Below are positions 36,106 to 45,273 of a stretch of DNA of 64,000 bases, piece after piece (position 1 is the stretch's first letter; the number at the start of each line of letters is the position of its first letter). Both the position numbers and the translations under genes were made by a program. The stretch covers positions 310,001-374,000 of the forward strand of contig CAWATW010000010.1 of NCBI GenBank assembly GCA_963785075.1, given 5' to 3'. The notes under the pieces were generated by a model that did not search any database, was not told where the DNA came from, and saw only the letters and a list, made by a program, of their open reading frames with translations. This DNA is from JAOUGY01 sp963785075 (lineage in GTDB: Bacteria; Actinomycetota; Acidimicrobiia; Spongiisociales; ZC4RG35).

Positions 36106-37851
36106 GTGCGAGCATTGCGCTCTGGGCGCGCCGTTCGGATGTTGTCTCTTCTGGCCGTACTCGGACTCGTTCTTGCCGCTTGCGGCACGGACGCGACCAC
36201 CGAGACGACCGAAGGGGAAACAACCGAGACGACCGCAGCCGCCGAGACAACCACGACCACAGCCGCAACCACGACGACCACCGTCGTCGGTGACTGCCCG
36301 ACTGCATTCTGTGTGAAGTACAACATTCACCCGGACGCATCCTGGGCCGACGGCACCCCGGTGACGTCCGATGACTTCGGATTCACCTGGGAAACCATCA
36401 TGAACGAGGACAACGACATCCTCTCGAGGGACGGATACGACAAGATCTCGGGCTACGAAGTGGTCGATGACAAGACCGTCGTCTTCCAGTTCGACTCGGT
36501 CTACGCCCCGTGGCAGACCTTGTTCCCTGCGATCCTGCCGAAGGCCGCGTTGGAGGGCGAAGACTTCGACACGGTCTGGGACGACCTGATCACTCTGGGA
36601 TCCGGCCCGTTCGTGATGTCCGAATGGGTGAAGGACGAGCGCATCGTCCTCACGAGGAACGAGAACTACTGGGCCTCCGCCGGAGTGGACGGTTCGGACC
36701 TCGGTGACGTTCAGACCATCGTGATCCCATTCCTCGAGGACAGCCAGACCCAGGTGCAGGCGCTCAAGGGACAAGAGATCGACATGTTCTACCCGCAGCC
36801 GCAGGTCTCCCTCGTGGAGGAAGTGGACGGAATCGAAGGTGTCGAGTGGGAAGCGGGCCTCGGGCCGGTGTGGGAGCACTTCGACTTCAACCAGGATGTA
36901 CCGCTCCTCCAGAATCAGTACATCAGGCAAGCCATCGCCCAGGGCATCAACCGTGACGCCATCGTCGAGGCCATTGTCCGTCCGATCTCCGCTGGAGCCG
37001 AGCCGCTCGGCAACTCGGTGTGGATGAGCAACTCGGCCTACTACGAGGACCACTTCAACAGTGTGTTCCCGTTCGACCCGGCTGCCGCCGAGGCGTTGCT
37101 GACCGACAATGGTTGCACCAAGGGCGACGACGGCATCTACGTCTGTGACGGCGAGCGTGTCTCGTTCACCTGGACGACCACGGCCGGCAACGAGGGTCGT
37201 GAGCTCCAGTTCGAGCTGGCGCAGGCCGACCTGAAGAACGTCGGTATCGAGGTCGTGGCGAAGTTCGGTCCGGCGGCCGACGTGTTCGCCGACGAGAACT
37301 TCTACGGCGGTGCGGAGCAATGGAACATCTTCAACTTCGCATGGGTCGGGTCACCCGACCCCGCCGGAGGCAACACGCTCTACTACTGCGAGGGTGATGC
37401 TCCGAACGGATTCGGAGCGATCAACAACCTCCGGTTCTGCGACGAGGAAGTCGACGCACTGATCAAGACCACGGACGGGATCGTCGATCCCGACGAGCGT
37501 GCCGCCGTGTACAACCAGGCCGACGAGATGTGGCTCGCCCAGATCCCGCTCATCCCGATGTACCAGAAGCCGACGTTCTTCGCCTGGAACTCCGAGATCC
37601 AGGGCCCGAAGGACAACGCCACCCAGGTGGGTCCCTTCTGGAACGTGGGCACATGGACGGGCAAGGAGACCGTGACGTTCGGCGCCGACCAGCAGCCGGA
37701 GTCGATGAATACGTTCTCGCCAGACGGGAACCTGTTCGCGGCAGGGCTCGTGGCAACCGCCGTGCTCGAGGGTGCTTTCACGATCACCCCCGACTTCCAG
37801 TACGTGCCACAGCTGATCACCAGCGCCGAGGCGATCGTCCCCGGTAGCTGA
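36106..37851 (+). CDS. peptide-type ABC substrate-binding lipoprotein, apparently circularly permuted
   Basis: The 581-residue product has a lipoprotein signal ending LAAC (Cys26) and a Thr/Glu-rich linker (29-60). It then enters the SBP_bac_5 fold at a point that is normally about 60 residues inside it: FCVKYNIHPDASWADGTPV at 68-86. The fold runs to its normal end, NATQVGPFWNVGTW. Residues 522-581 then supply what relatives have at the start: TVTFGADQQPESMN, then ITPDFQYVPQLI and SAEAIVPG. So the whole domain seems present in permuted order, with old N- and C-termini joined by TGKE. The GTG has GGGAGG upstream. Permease and ATPase genes follow. The ligand is probably a peptide or other oligomer. 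Confidence 0.88.
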   Translation: MRALRSGRAVRMLSLLAVLGLVLAACGTDATTETTEGETTETTAAAETTTTTAATTTTTVVGDCPTAFCVKYNIHPDASWADGTPVTSDDFGFTWETIMNEDNDILSRDGYDKISGYEVVDDKTVVFQFDSVYAPWQTLFPAILPKAALEGEDFDTVWDDLITLGSGPFVMSEWVKDERIVLTRNENYWASAGVDGSDLGDVQTIVIPFLEDSQTQVQALKGQEIDMFYPQPQVSLVEEVDGIEGVEWEAGLGPVWEHFDFNQDVPLLQNQYIRQAIAQGINRDAIVEAIVRPISAGAEPLGNSVWMSNSAYYEDHFNSVFPFDPAAAEALLTDNGCTKGDDGIYVCDGERVSFTWTTTAGNEGRELQFELAQADLKNVGIEVVAKFGPAADVFADENFYGGAEQWNIFNFAWVGSPDPAGGNTLYYCEGDAPNGFGAINNLRFCDEEVDALIKTTDGIVDPDERAAVYNQADEMWLAQIPLIPMYQKPTFFAWNSEIQGPKDNATQVGPFWNVGTWTGKETVTFGADQQPESMNTFSPDGNLFAAGLVATAVLEGAFTITPDFQYVPQLITSAEAIVPGS

Positions 37852-37867
37852 TCGAAACGAGCATCGA

Positions 37868-37896
37868 GGGGGGGGTCGTTCCGGCGATCCCCCCCC
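37868..37896 (+). terminator. G8/C8 hairpin between binding protein and permease genes
   Basis: Eight G (37868-37875) plus TCG pair with CGA and eight C (37889-37896) around a short loop. There is no T-run. In transporter operons such a structure often trims or protects the message so that more binding protein than permease is made. The remaining 145 bp before the permease show TAGCCT near 37987 and nothing coding. Confidence 0.55.
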
Positions 37897-38041
37897 GGCT
37901 CACCTTCGTACTCGCCCGCCTCGAGGCGCCGAAGGCTCTCTCCGAAATCGGGGCACGACATCACCCACGAATCGGCGTCAGCCGTTAGCCTGTCGTCCAC
38001 GACGGCGACGAATCCGGGAATCCACCGGCCACGAGGAGCAC

Positions 38042-39013
38042 ATGGCGACCTTCATCCTGAGGCGAGTCCTCATGAGTATTCCGGTCCTGATCATCTCGAC
38101 CGTGCTCATCTTCTGGGGCATGACGGAGATCGCCGATCCCCTCGGACAGCTCAACCTGATCCCGAACGTCAGCCAGCAGACCATTCAGAACATCATCGAT
38201 CGCAAGCATCTCGATGATCCGTGGTACGTGCAATACGGCTTCTGGGTCAAGGATTTCTTCACCGAGCGAAACACGACCGCGCTGGGTGACCAGCCGATCT
38301 GGCCCGACTTGATGCGAGCGGCCGGGAACACGGTTCAGCTCATCTTCATCTCAGAGCTGATTGCCATCAGCTCCGCTATATGGCTGGGGGTGAAGTCGGC
38401 CAAGAACCAGTATTCGGCGTTCGACTACACCACGACGACGCTTAGTTTCTTCGGCTTCTCCGTACCGATCTTCTGGTTTGCCCTCATGCTCCAGGCGTTG
38501 GTCACGGCGTTGTTTCTCGCCACCGGGGTTCGCCTCTTCTATACGTTCGGGCAATCGAGCTTTGGAATCGAAGGCTTCTTTCCGTCCCTCTTGGATCGGC
38601 TTCAGCACATGATTCTCCCGATCATGACGCTGGCGTATGTGAACATCGCCACCTACAGCCGGTTCCAGCGAGCTTCGATGCTGGAGGTTCTCAACGCCGA
38701 CTACATCCGTACTGCCAGGGCGAAAGGGCTCTCCGAGCGGACCGTCACCATGAAGCATGGCTTGCGCAATGCACTGATTCCGGTGGTGACTCTCGCTGCG
38801 ATCAGCTTCGGCGGCCTGCTCGGCGGTGCAGTCATCACCGAGACGATCTTCGCCTGGCCGGGGATGGGCAAGTTCTTCTTCGACGCTCTGATTGCAGGTG
38901 AGGCCTACACGATCATGGCGTGGTTGGTGGTGACGGCGGTTGCGCTCATCGTCGGCAACCTGATAGCCGATATCGCCTATGGCTGGCTCGACCCGAGGAT
39001 CCGATATGACTGA
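38042..39013 (+). CDS. ABC transporter permease, DppB type
   Basis: The 323-residue inner-membrane protein starts MATFILRRVLMSIPVLII, the hallmark N-terminus of DppB/OppB permeases, has about six spans, and carries the EAA-like loop YIRTARAKGLSERTVTMKHGLRNA near 222-245 that contacts the ATPases. It works with the DppC-type permease and two ATPases downstream and the binding protein upstream. The start has a GAGGAG site; the 3' end overlaps the next gene by 8 bp. Confidence 0.94.
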   Translation: MATFILRRVLMSIPVLIISTVLIFWGMTEIADPLGQLNLIPNVSQQTIQNIIDRKHLDDPWYVQYGFWVKDFFTERNTTALGDQPIWPDLMRAAGNTVQLIFISELIAISSAIWLGVKSAKNQYSAFDYTTTTLSFFGFSVPIFWFALMLQALVTALFLATGVRLFYTFGQSSFGIEGFFPSLLDRLQHMILPIMTLAYVNIATYSRFQRASMLEVLNADYIRTARAKGLSERTVTMKHGLRNALIPVVTLAAISFGGLLGGAVITETIFAWPGMGKFFFDALIAGEAYTIMAWLVVTAVALIVGNLIADIAYGWLDPRIRYD

Positions 39014-39998
39014 CCAGGTGGATCGCGTCCCGCCAGAGGCCCGGAGGGACGCCGACATCGAAGCCGCAACGACGGCCCGGGCCATCGACGTCGCCGAGAG
39101 CCACGAACTCGATGCGATCGAGTTGGAGGGCCTCGAGATCGAGTCGCTCACCCAGTGGCAGCTGGCGCGACGCAAGTTCTTCCAGCACAAGCTCGCAGTC
39201 GGCTCGTTGGCGATTTTGACGATCATCTTCTTGGCCTCGCTCTTTGCCGAGCAGATTGCACCGTACGAGTTCGATGCTCCCAATGTCGCAGACCGGTCGC
39301 TGGCACCGACGCTCGAGAACAGCCACTTCTTCGGCACCGACAAGATCGGCCGTGATTACTTCTCCCGCACTGTCTACGGGACGCGAACCTCGATGTACGT
39401 CGCATTCATCGTCGCCAGCGTTTCGACCGCAATCGGAGTGGTGATGGGTGGAGTGGCCGGTTACTACGGGAAATGGGTCGACAACCTGTTGATGCGGTTG
39501 ACGGATCTCTTCTTCACTCTGCCGTTCCTGCCGGTACTCATGATCCTCTCCAAGTTCTGGGGACAGGGGAACCCCATACGTGTGGCGTTCGTGCTGGCGT
39601 TCTTGTTCTGGACCACCCTCGCCCGGATCGTACGTGGTGAGTTCCTCGGCCTGCGCGAGAAGGAATACGTGGAAGCGGCCAAGGCGCTCGGTGCGTCGGA
39701 CTTTCGCATCATCTTCCGCCACATACTTCCCAATTCGATGGGGGCGATCATCGTCAACGCCACGCTGACGGTCGCCACCGCCATCCTCGTCGAGGCGGCA
39801 CTTTCCTTCCTGGGCTTCGGAATCCAGCCCCCGTTCCCGGCCCTCGGCAAGCTGATCTCGGACGGTCAGGATTCGCTGACGACTCAATGGTGGCTGGCGG
39901 TGTTCCCCGGACTCACCATCGTGGCCATCGCCCTTTGCATCAACTTCATCGGTGACGGTCTTCGTGACGCGCTCGATCCCAAGCAGCGAGTCAAGTAG
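39006..39998 (+). CDS. ABC transporter permease, DppC type
   Basis: The 330-residue product has a long acidic N-terminus (1-55), then a span near 65-85 and five more, with GTDKIGRDYFSRTVYGTR near 108 and the EAA-like loop YVEAAKALGASDFRIIFRHILP near 222-243. These are standard for DppC/OppC permeases. The ATG at 39006 lies inside the end of the preceding permease gene; a longer frame upstream is not family-like. Confidence 0.94.
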   Translation: MTDQVDRVPPEARRDADIEAATTARAIDVAESHELDAIELEGLEIESLTQWQLARRKFFQHKLAVGSLAILTIIFLASLFAEQIAPYEFDAPNVADRSLAPTLENSHFFGTDKIGRDYFSRTVYGTRTSMYVAFIVASVSTAIGVVMGGVAGYYGKWVDNLLMRLTDLFFTLPFLPVLMILSKFWGQGNPIRVAFVLAFLFWTTLARIVRGEFLGLREKEYVEAAKALGASDFRIIFRHILPNSMGAIIVNATLTVATAILVEAALSFLGFGIQPPFPALGKLISDGQDSLTTQWWLAVFPGLTIVAIALCINFIGDGLRDALDPKQRVK

Positions 39999-40009
39999 GA
40001 CGAACCGCC

Positions 40010-41050
40010 GTGACCGAACCTGTTCTCGAAATCGACAACTTGGTGGTGGAGTTCGACACCACCGACGGCGTGGTGCACGCCGTTGACGGCGTTTCGTACT
40101 CGGTGTCGCCCGGTGAGACCCTCGGCGTCGTGGGCGAGTCCGGATCCGGCAAGAGCGTCACCGTCATGTCGGCGCTCGGTCTGATCCAGATGCCGCCCGG
40201 TCGAGTCGTCAGTGGCGAGGCTCGCTACAAGGGCCGCAACCTGATCGGGCTCCCGATCGACGAGCTGCGGAAGGTACGCAACAAAGAGATCGGCATGGTG
40301 TTCCAGGACCCCATGACCTCACTCAATCCGGTCTTCACGGTTGGCGAGCAGATCGCCGAGGCTCTTCTCGAACACAACGCTTCGATGACCGACACCGAAG
40401 CGCGGTCGCGCACCATCGAGCTCCTCGATCGGGTGGGTGTGCCCAGCCCGGATCGGCGTTACGACCAGTACCCGCACGAGTATTCAGGTGGGATGCGCCA
40501 ACGGGCGATGATCGCCATGGCGATCGCAAATGATCCGGCGGTGATCATCGCGGACGAGCCGACGACCGCCCTCGACGTGACGATCCAGGCGCAGGTCCTC
40601 GACGTTCTGAAGGATGCGACGAGAGACACCGGGTCGGCGCTCGTACTGATCACCCACGACCTCGGGGTCGTTGCCGAGATGGTCGACAAGATGGTCGTGA
40701 TGTACGGCGGCAAGGTCGTGGAGCGCGGTCCCGTCGAGGAGATCTTCCACGCCCCGCGTCATCCGTACACCCTCGGGCTCATGATGAGCCTTCCCCGGCT
40801 CACCGGCGAGATCACGAAGCTGCTTCCGATCCCTGGCAACCCACCGAGTTTGATCAACCTGCCCTCGGGCTGTTCGTTCCACCCGCGGTGCCGTCTCTTC
40901 CAGGGCCGATCGGTGTGTCGCACCGATGTGCCAGAGTTGCCCGGTGGGAGCCGCGCCGCGGCGTGCCACTTCACCGTAGAGATGGCGCTCGAAGTCGATC
41001 GGGAGGCTGCAGAGGCGGGCATCGCAGCCGAAGGGGGCCGACTTGGCTGA
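40010..41050 (+). CDS. ABC transporter ATPase, DppD type
   Basis: The 346-residue ATPase has Walker A GESGSGKS near 43-50, the signature YSGGMRQRAMIA near 158, Walker B AVIIADEPTTALD near 180, and the C-terminal oligopeptide-family cysteine motif CSFHPRCRLFQGRSVC near 288-303. It would energise the dipeptide-type importer encoded upstream. The GTG at 40010 follows the permease by 11 bp. It overlaps the next ATPase gene by 8 bp. Confidence 0.95.
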   Translation: MTEPVLEIDNLVVEFDTTDGVVHAVDGVSYSVSPGETLGVVGESGSGKSVTVMSALGLIQMPPGRVVSGEARYKGRNLIGLPIDELRKVRNKEIGMVFQDPMTSLNPVFTVGEQIAEALLEHNASMTDTEARSRTIELLDRVGVPSPDRRYDQYPHEYSGGMRQRAMIAMAIANDPAVIIADEPTTALDVTIQAQVLDVLKDATRDTGSALVLITHDLGVVAEMVDKMVVMYGGKVVERGPVEEIFHAPRHPYTLGLMMSLPRLTGEITKLLPIPGNPPSLINLPSGCSFHPRCRLFQGRSVCRTDVPELPGGSRAAACHFTVEMALEVDREAAEAGIAAEGGRLG

Positions 41051-42050
41051 GTCCAACGGCAACCTCCTCGAGGTCTCGGACCTCAAGGTGCACTTCCCCA
41101 TCAAGGAAGGCTTGTTCCGCAAGACAGTCGGTTACGTCTACGCCGTCGATGGCGTCTCGTTCAGCCTCGGCCCGGGTGAGACGCTCGGCCTGGTGGGCGA
41201 GTCCGGTTGCGGGAAGTCGACGACAGCACGGGCGGTCATGCGTCTGATCGACCCGACGTCGGGAAGCGTCAAGTTCCAAGGCAATGAGATCGTCGACAAG
41301 TCCCGATCCGAGATGCGTCCGCTTCGACGCGAGATGCAGATCGTCTTCCAGGATCCATATGCCTCGCTCAATCCCCGAATGACCGTGCGTGAGATCGTGG
41401 GAGAGCCGCTCAAGATCCATGGGTTGTGGGACGACGGGGGGCCCGATCGCGTGGCCGAGCTGCTGAAGTTCGTCCAGCTCAGCCCCGAACACGGGAACCG
41501 ATTCCCTCACGAGTTCTCAGGGGGCCAGCGGCAGCGAATCGGTGTCGCACGCGCTCTCGCTCTCGACCCCGAGCTGCTTCTTCTCGACGAGCCGGTGTCG
41601 GCGCTCGACGTGTCGATCCAGGCGCAGGTCATCAACCTGCTCATGGAGATCCAGGAACGTCTCGGGATCGCCTATCTCTTCATCGCTCACGACTTGTCGG
41701 TGGTACGACACATCTCGCATCGGGTGGGCGTCATGTACCTCGGGAAGATCGCCGAGTTGGGCACCAGAGACGAGGTGTTCGAGAACCCTGTTCACCCGTA
41801 CACCCAGGCGCTGCTCTCGGCCGTGCCGGTTGCGGAGCCCGTCGGGCGGACCCAACGGGAGCGCATCGTGCTCACCGGTGACGTCCCGAACCCGGCGGAT
41901 CCGCCATCGGGGTGCGTCTTTCGAACCCGTTGTTGGAAGGCGCAAGACATCTGCGCCGAGGTGGCGCCGCCGCTGGAGGAGAAGTTCGGGCACATCGTCG
42001 CATGTCATTTTGCCGAGCCTCTCGGCATCCGGGGTGCTTCGACGGCGTGA
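41043..42050 (+). CDS. ABC transporter ATPase, DppF type
   Basis: The 335-residue ATPase has Walker A GESGCGKST near 52-60, signature FSGGQRQRIGVA near 158, Walker B LLLDEPVSALD near 181, and the C-terminal CVFRTRCWKAQDIC motif. The start is an uncommon TTG at 41043, inside the end of the preceding ATPase gene; no ATG or GTG in that frame fits the family N-terminus better. It closes the transporter operon. Confidence 0.94.
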   Translation: MAESNGNLLEVSDLKVHFPIKEGLFRKTVGYVYAVDGVSFSLGPGETLGLVGESGCGKSTTARAVMRLIDPTSGSVKFQGNEIVDKSRSEMRPLRREMQIVFQDPYASLNPRMTVREIVGEPLKIHGLWDDGGPDRVAELLKFVQLSPEHGNRFPHEFSGGQRQRIGVARALALDPELLLLDEPVSALDVSIQAQVINLLMEIQERLGIAYLFIAHDLSVVRHISHRVGVMYLGKIAELGTRDEVFENPVHPYTQALLSAVPVAEPVGRTQRERIVLTGDVPNPADPPSGCVFRTRCWKAQDICAEVAPPLEEKFGHIVACHFAEPLGIRGASTA

Positions 42051-42080
42051 CGGTCGCCGACCCCCGTTAGCCTCACGGCC

Positions 42081-43208
42081 ATGGGACCACTCCACGGGAT
42101 CCGAGTCATCGAGTTCGCCGGTATCGGGCCAGGCCCGCACTGCGGGATGTTGCTGGCAGATCTGGGAGCGGATGTCATTCGCGTCGACCGCCCCATGGCA
42201 GAGGTGAACCCCGCTGTCGACTCTGTCTTTCAACGAGGCAAGCGATCGATCGTCATCGACCTCAAGAAGCCCGACGGCGTCGAGACCGCTTTGCGGCTGA
42301 TCGAGACCGCGGATGCATCCATCGAAGGGCTGCGTCCGGGCGTGGCGGAACGGATCGGCATCGGACCGGAGGAGTGTCTGTTGCGCAATCCCCGGCTCGT
42401 GTACGGCCGGATGACCGGCTGGGGACAGCACGGGCCCCTCGCTTCGACTGCCGGACACGACATCGACTATCTGGCGGTCTCGGGCACCCTGGACGCCATC
42501 GGCGTGGAAGGCAAGCCGATCCCTCCGCTCAACCTGGGAGCCGACTTCGGAGGCGGCTCGATGTATCTGGCCGTGGGGCTGCTCGCCGGGGTCATCCATG
42601 CGCGTCAAACCGGAGAAGGGCAAGTGATCGACGCCGCGATGGTCGACGGCGCGGCGCATCTATCGACGATGGTCCATGGGATGCTGGCGGCAGGAGCCTG
42701 GGCGCCCACACGCCGCTCCAACCTCCTCGACGGCGGAGCGCCTTTCTACGACACCTTCGAGACCGCCGATGGGCGTCACATGGCAGTCGGAGCTCTGGAA
42801 CCGCAGTTCTACTCGGAGCTCATCGAGCGATTGGGGCTGACCGAAGCCGGCCTGCCCGACCGTTTCGACCGGGAGCGGTGGCCCGAGTTGCGCGCAAGGA
42901 TGGGAGAGGTCTTCCGCACCCGGACCAGAGACGAGTGGGTGGCGGTGTTCCACGGTTCCGACGCCTGCGTTGCACCCGTGCTGAGCCTGGTGGAGGCACC
43001 GCATCATCCACACCTCCGGGCTCGGCAGACGTTCGTCGACATCGGAGGCGTCACCCAGCCCGCGCCGGCGCCTCGTTTCTCGGTGACGTCGGTCGAAACA
43101 CCACCGCCGCCTCCGGATCCGGGGGCTCACACCGATCCCATCCTGCGTGAGGCCGGTTTCGATCCTGAGGAGATTGATAGACTCATGGCAGCTCGTGTGG
43201 TCAGCTGA
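42081..43208 (+). CDS. mcr: CaiB/BaiF CoA-transferase, alpha-methylacyl-CoA racemase type
   Basis: The 375-residue class-III CoA-transferase-fold protein most resembles alpha-methylacyl-CoA racemases, which invert 2-methyl groups so branched acyl-CoAs can enter beta-oxidation. Visible support: GIGPGPHCGMLLADLGADVIR at the N-terminus (given here by its ends, residues 14-34), the VDRP segment, RMTGWGQHGP near 113 and the catalytic-Asp loop GHDIDYLAVSG near 130. TAGCCT at 42068-42073 lies seven bases before the ATG. It leads the acyl-CoA gene group. Confidence 0.88.
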   Translation: MGPLHGIRVIEFAGIGPGPHCGMLLADLGADVIRVDRPMAEVNPAVDSVFQRGKRSIVIDLKKPDGVETALRLIETADASIEGLRPGVAERIGIGPEECLLRNPRLVYGRMTGWGQHGPLASTAGHDIDYLAVSGTLDAIGVEGKPIPPLNLGADFGGGSMYLAVGLLAGVIHARQTGEGQVIDAAMVDGAAHLSTMVHGMLAAGAWAPTRRSNLLDGGAPFYDTFETADGRHMAVGALEPQFYSELIERLGLTEAGLPDRFDRERWPELRARMGEVFRTRTRDEWVAVFHGSDACVAPVLSLVEAPHHPHLRARQTFVDIGGVTQPAPAPRFSVTSVETPPPPPDPGAHTDPILREAGFDPEEIDRLMAARVVS

Positions 43209-43286
43209 CCCTCTTCGCCGGGGTTCAGTCGACCTGTCGAGCACCTGTTGCGGCCCATGGATGCGATTCGAGGAGGAACGGACCGG

Positions 43287-45137
43287 ATGACCTCAGACAC
43301 CACCCTGCGTGAGCGACGCGAGATCGATGCGGTGGTCGAGGGCAAGACCCTCGTCGACATCTTCGGCCGAAACGCCGATCGCTTTCCCGACCAACCCGCC
43401 ATACATTGGAGGGAAGGGACCGTCTGGAAGCATCTGACCTGGTCCCAATACCGCACGTTGGTGCACGAGGTCGCAGCCGGCCTGCGATCCATCGGCGTCG
43501 ACGCCGGGTCCTTTGTGGCCGTCATGGCGGGGAACCGCCCTGAGCACGCCGCCGCCGATCTCGCAGCGATGCACGCCGGTGGCACCAGTGTGACCGTCTA
43601 CTCCACACTCACCTCGGACCAGATCGAATACATCGCGAACAACTGCGAAGCGAAGGTCGCTGTGCTCGAAGATTTGTCGTACATGAAACGATGGGAGGAG
43701 ATCAAGGACAAGATCCCGAGTCTCACGCATATTGTCCTCATGGAGGGTGCCGAGAACTACTCGACGACCGATTGGGTTCTCTCGTGGGACGAGGTCGTCG
43801 AACGTGGCCGGGCGGCCCTGGCCGAGAATCCGGGTCTCGTCGATCAGTGGACAACGGCAATCACCCCGGACACCATGGCAACGCTCATCTACACCTCGGG
43901 CACGACCGGTGTCCCGAAGGGTGTGATGATCTCGCATCGCAATGTGGTGTGGACTGCCGAGTGCATCCGACGAGCGGCCAATCCTCCGAACAACCCCCGA
44001 CTCGTGTCGTACCTTCCCCTGGCCCACATCGCCGAGCGACTCGCCACGCACTACAACGGTGTGTACCTGGCAGGAGAGGTGTACTACTGCCCGGATCTCA
44101 CCGAGGTTCTCGACTACATCCAGAAGGCCCGTCCTCAGGTCTTCTTCGCGGTGCCTCGTGTCTGGGAGAAGTTCCATACACGACTGATGAGTCGTTTCGA
44201 AGACCATGAGAAACGCGATCTCATCATGAAGGCTCTCGACAACGCTCTCGAGGTGGAACAGGCCAAGTCGGAGGGTCGTAACCCCGGGCTTCTCGCCAAG
44301 GGAAAAGCGGCGCTGTTCGACCGCCTGGTGTTTTCCAAGGTACGGGGAGAGATGGGACTCGACGATCTCACCATCGCGGTCACTGCGGCGGCGCCGATCG
44401 ACCCGTCGGTCATCTACTTCTTCAACGCCATCGGGGTTCCGTTGTACGAGCTGTACGGCATGAGCGAGACGACAGGACCCGCCACCACCAACCGTCCAGG
44501 TATGCAGAACAAGGTTGGGACGGTTGGCCCGGCGCTCCCGGGTGTCGAGGTGGAGATCGCCGACGACGGAGAAGTGCTGATGCGCGGTGGTGTGATCGCC
44601 GCCGGCTATTGGAAGCTCCCTGACGAATCTGCCGAGTCCTTCGATCCGGACGGATGGCTGCACTCTGGCGACCTCGGGACCCTCGATGCCGACGGATACC
44701 TCTCAATCGTCGGGCGCAAGAAGGAGATCATCATCACGGCGGCGGGCAAGAACGTCGCCCCGGCCAAGCTCGAGACGGCCGTGAAGAACCATCCGCTCAT
44801 CAGTCAGGCCTGCATGATTGGTGATCGGCGCAAGTTCCTCACGATGGTCGTCGCCCTCGATGGGGACGAAGCACCCGCCTGGGCCGAGGCCAACGGGATC
44901 GAATTCACGGACCTGGGGGAGTTCTCGAAAAACCCGAAGGTCGTAGAGGAGATCCAGCGGGTCGTCGATGACGCCAACGAGCACGTTGCCAGGGTCGAAC
45001 AGGTGAAGCGCTTCCACATCGTCCCCGACGAGTGGACACCCGACTCCGGCGAGATCACGCCGTCGCTCAAGCTCAAGCGGCGGGTGGTGCTGGAGAAGTA
45101 CGCCGGCGACATCGAGGAGATGTATGCGGATGCCTGA
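43287..45137 (+). CDS. fadD: long-chain acyl-CoA synthetase (AMP-forming)
   Basis: The 616-residue ligase activates a carboxylic acid as acyl-AMP and then acyl-CoA. The P-loop YTSGTTGVPKGVM is near 207, the acyl-binding LYGMSETTGP near 388, GWLHSGDLG near 455 and the hinge GRKKEIIITAAGKN near 472. It resembles actinobacterial FadD15-like long-chain enzymes with an ER/peroxisomal-type order. I chose the ATG at 43287 because AGGAGG lies ten bases upstream; an ATG at 43257 is possible. Its stop lies inside a perfect 13-bp hairpin. Confidence 0.92.
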   Translation: MTSDTTLRERREIDAVVEGKTLVDIFGRNADRFPDQPAIHWREGTVWKHLTWSQYRTLVHEVAAGLRSIGVDAGSFVAVMAGNRPEHAAADLAAMHAGGTSVTVYSTLTSDQIEYIANNCEAKVAVLEDLSYMKRWEEIKDKIPSLTHIVLMEGAENYSTTDWVLSWDEVVERGRAALAENPGLVDQWTTAITPDTMATLIYTSGTTGVPKGVMISHRNVVWTAECIRRAANPPNNPRLVSYLPLAHIAERLATHYNGVYLAGEVYYCPDLTEVLDYIQKARPQVFFAVPRVWEKFHTRLMSRFEDHEKRDLIMKALDNALEVEQAKSEGRNPGLLAKGKAALFDRLVFSKVRGEMGLDDLTIAVTAAAPIDPSVIYFFNAIGVPLYELYGMSETTGPATTNRPGMQNKVGTVGPALPGVEVEIADDGEVLMRGGVIAAGYWKLPDESAESFDPDGWLHSGDLGTLDADGYLSIVGRKKEIIITAAGKNVAPAKLETAVKNHPLISQACMIGDRRKFLTMVVALDGDEAPAWAEANGIEFTDLGEFSKNPKVVEEIQRVVDDANEHVARVEQVKRFHIVPDEWTPDSGEITPSLKLKRRVVLEKYAGDIEEMYADA

Positions 45138-45156
45138 GCCGACGGCTCAGGCATCC
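45128..45156 (+). terminator. perfect 13-bp hairpin over the fadD stop codon
   Basis: GGATGCCTGAGCC (45128-45140), a GAC loop and GGCTCAGGCATCC (45144-45156). The left arm encodes the last residues and the TGA stop. No T-run follows. It probably ends the CaiB-ligase transcript. Confidence 0.65.
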
Positions 45157-45158
45157 CA

Positions 45159-45250
45159 CTACTGAGCGCTCGGTACGAGTACTGAGAGCCGAGTTGGGCG
45201 CTCTGGCCGGCTCTGGTCTCAATACCAAGCACTCGGCACTCGGTACCGGG
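45159..45250. repeat. second GTAC/GAGTAC repeat cluster
   Basis: Short units such as CTACTGAGCGCTCGGTAC, GAGTACTGAGAGCCGAG and ACTCGGCACTCGGTACC resemble the cluster at 30949-31041. GCCGAGT (45188-45194) pairs with ACTCGGC (45231-45237). A hairpin CTGCGG/CCGCAG follows at 45251-45267. No coding frame is evident. Confidence 0.45.
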
Positions 45251-45273
45251 CTGCGGTCGCTCCGCAGTCCCAT

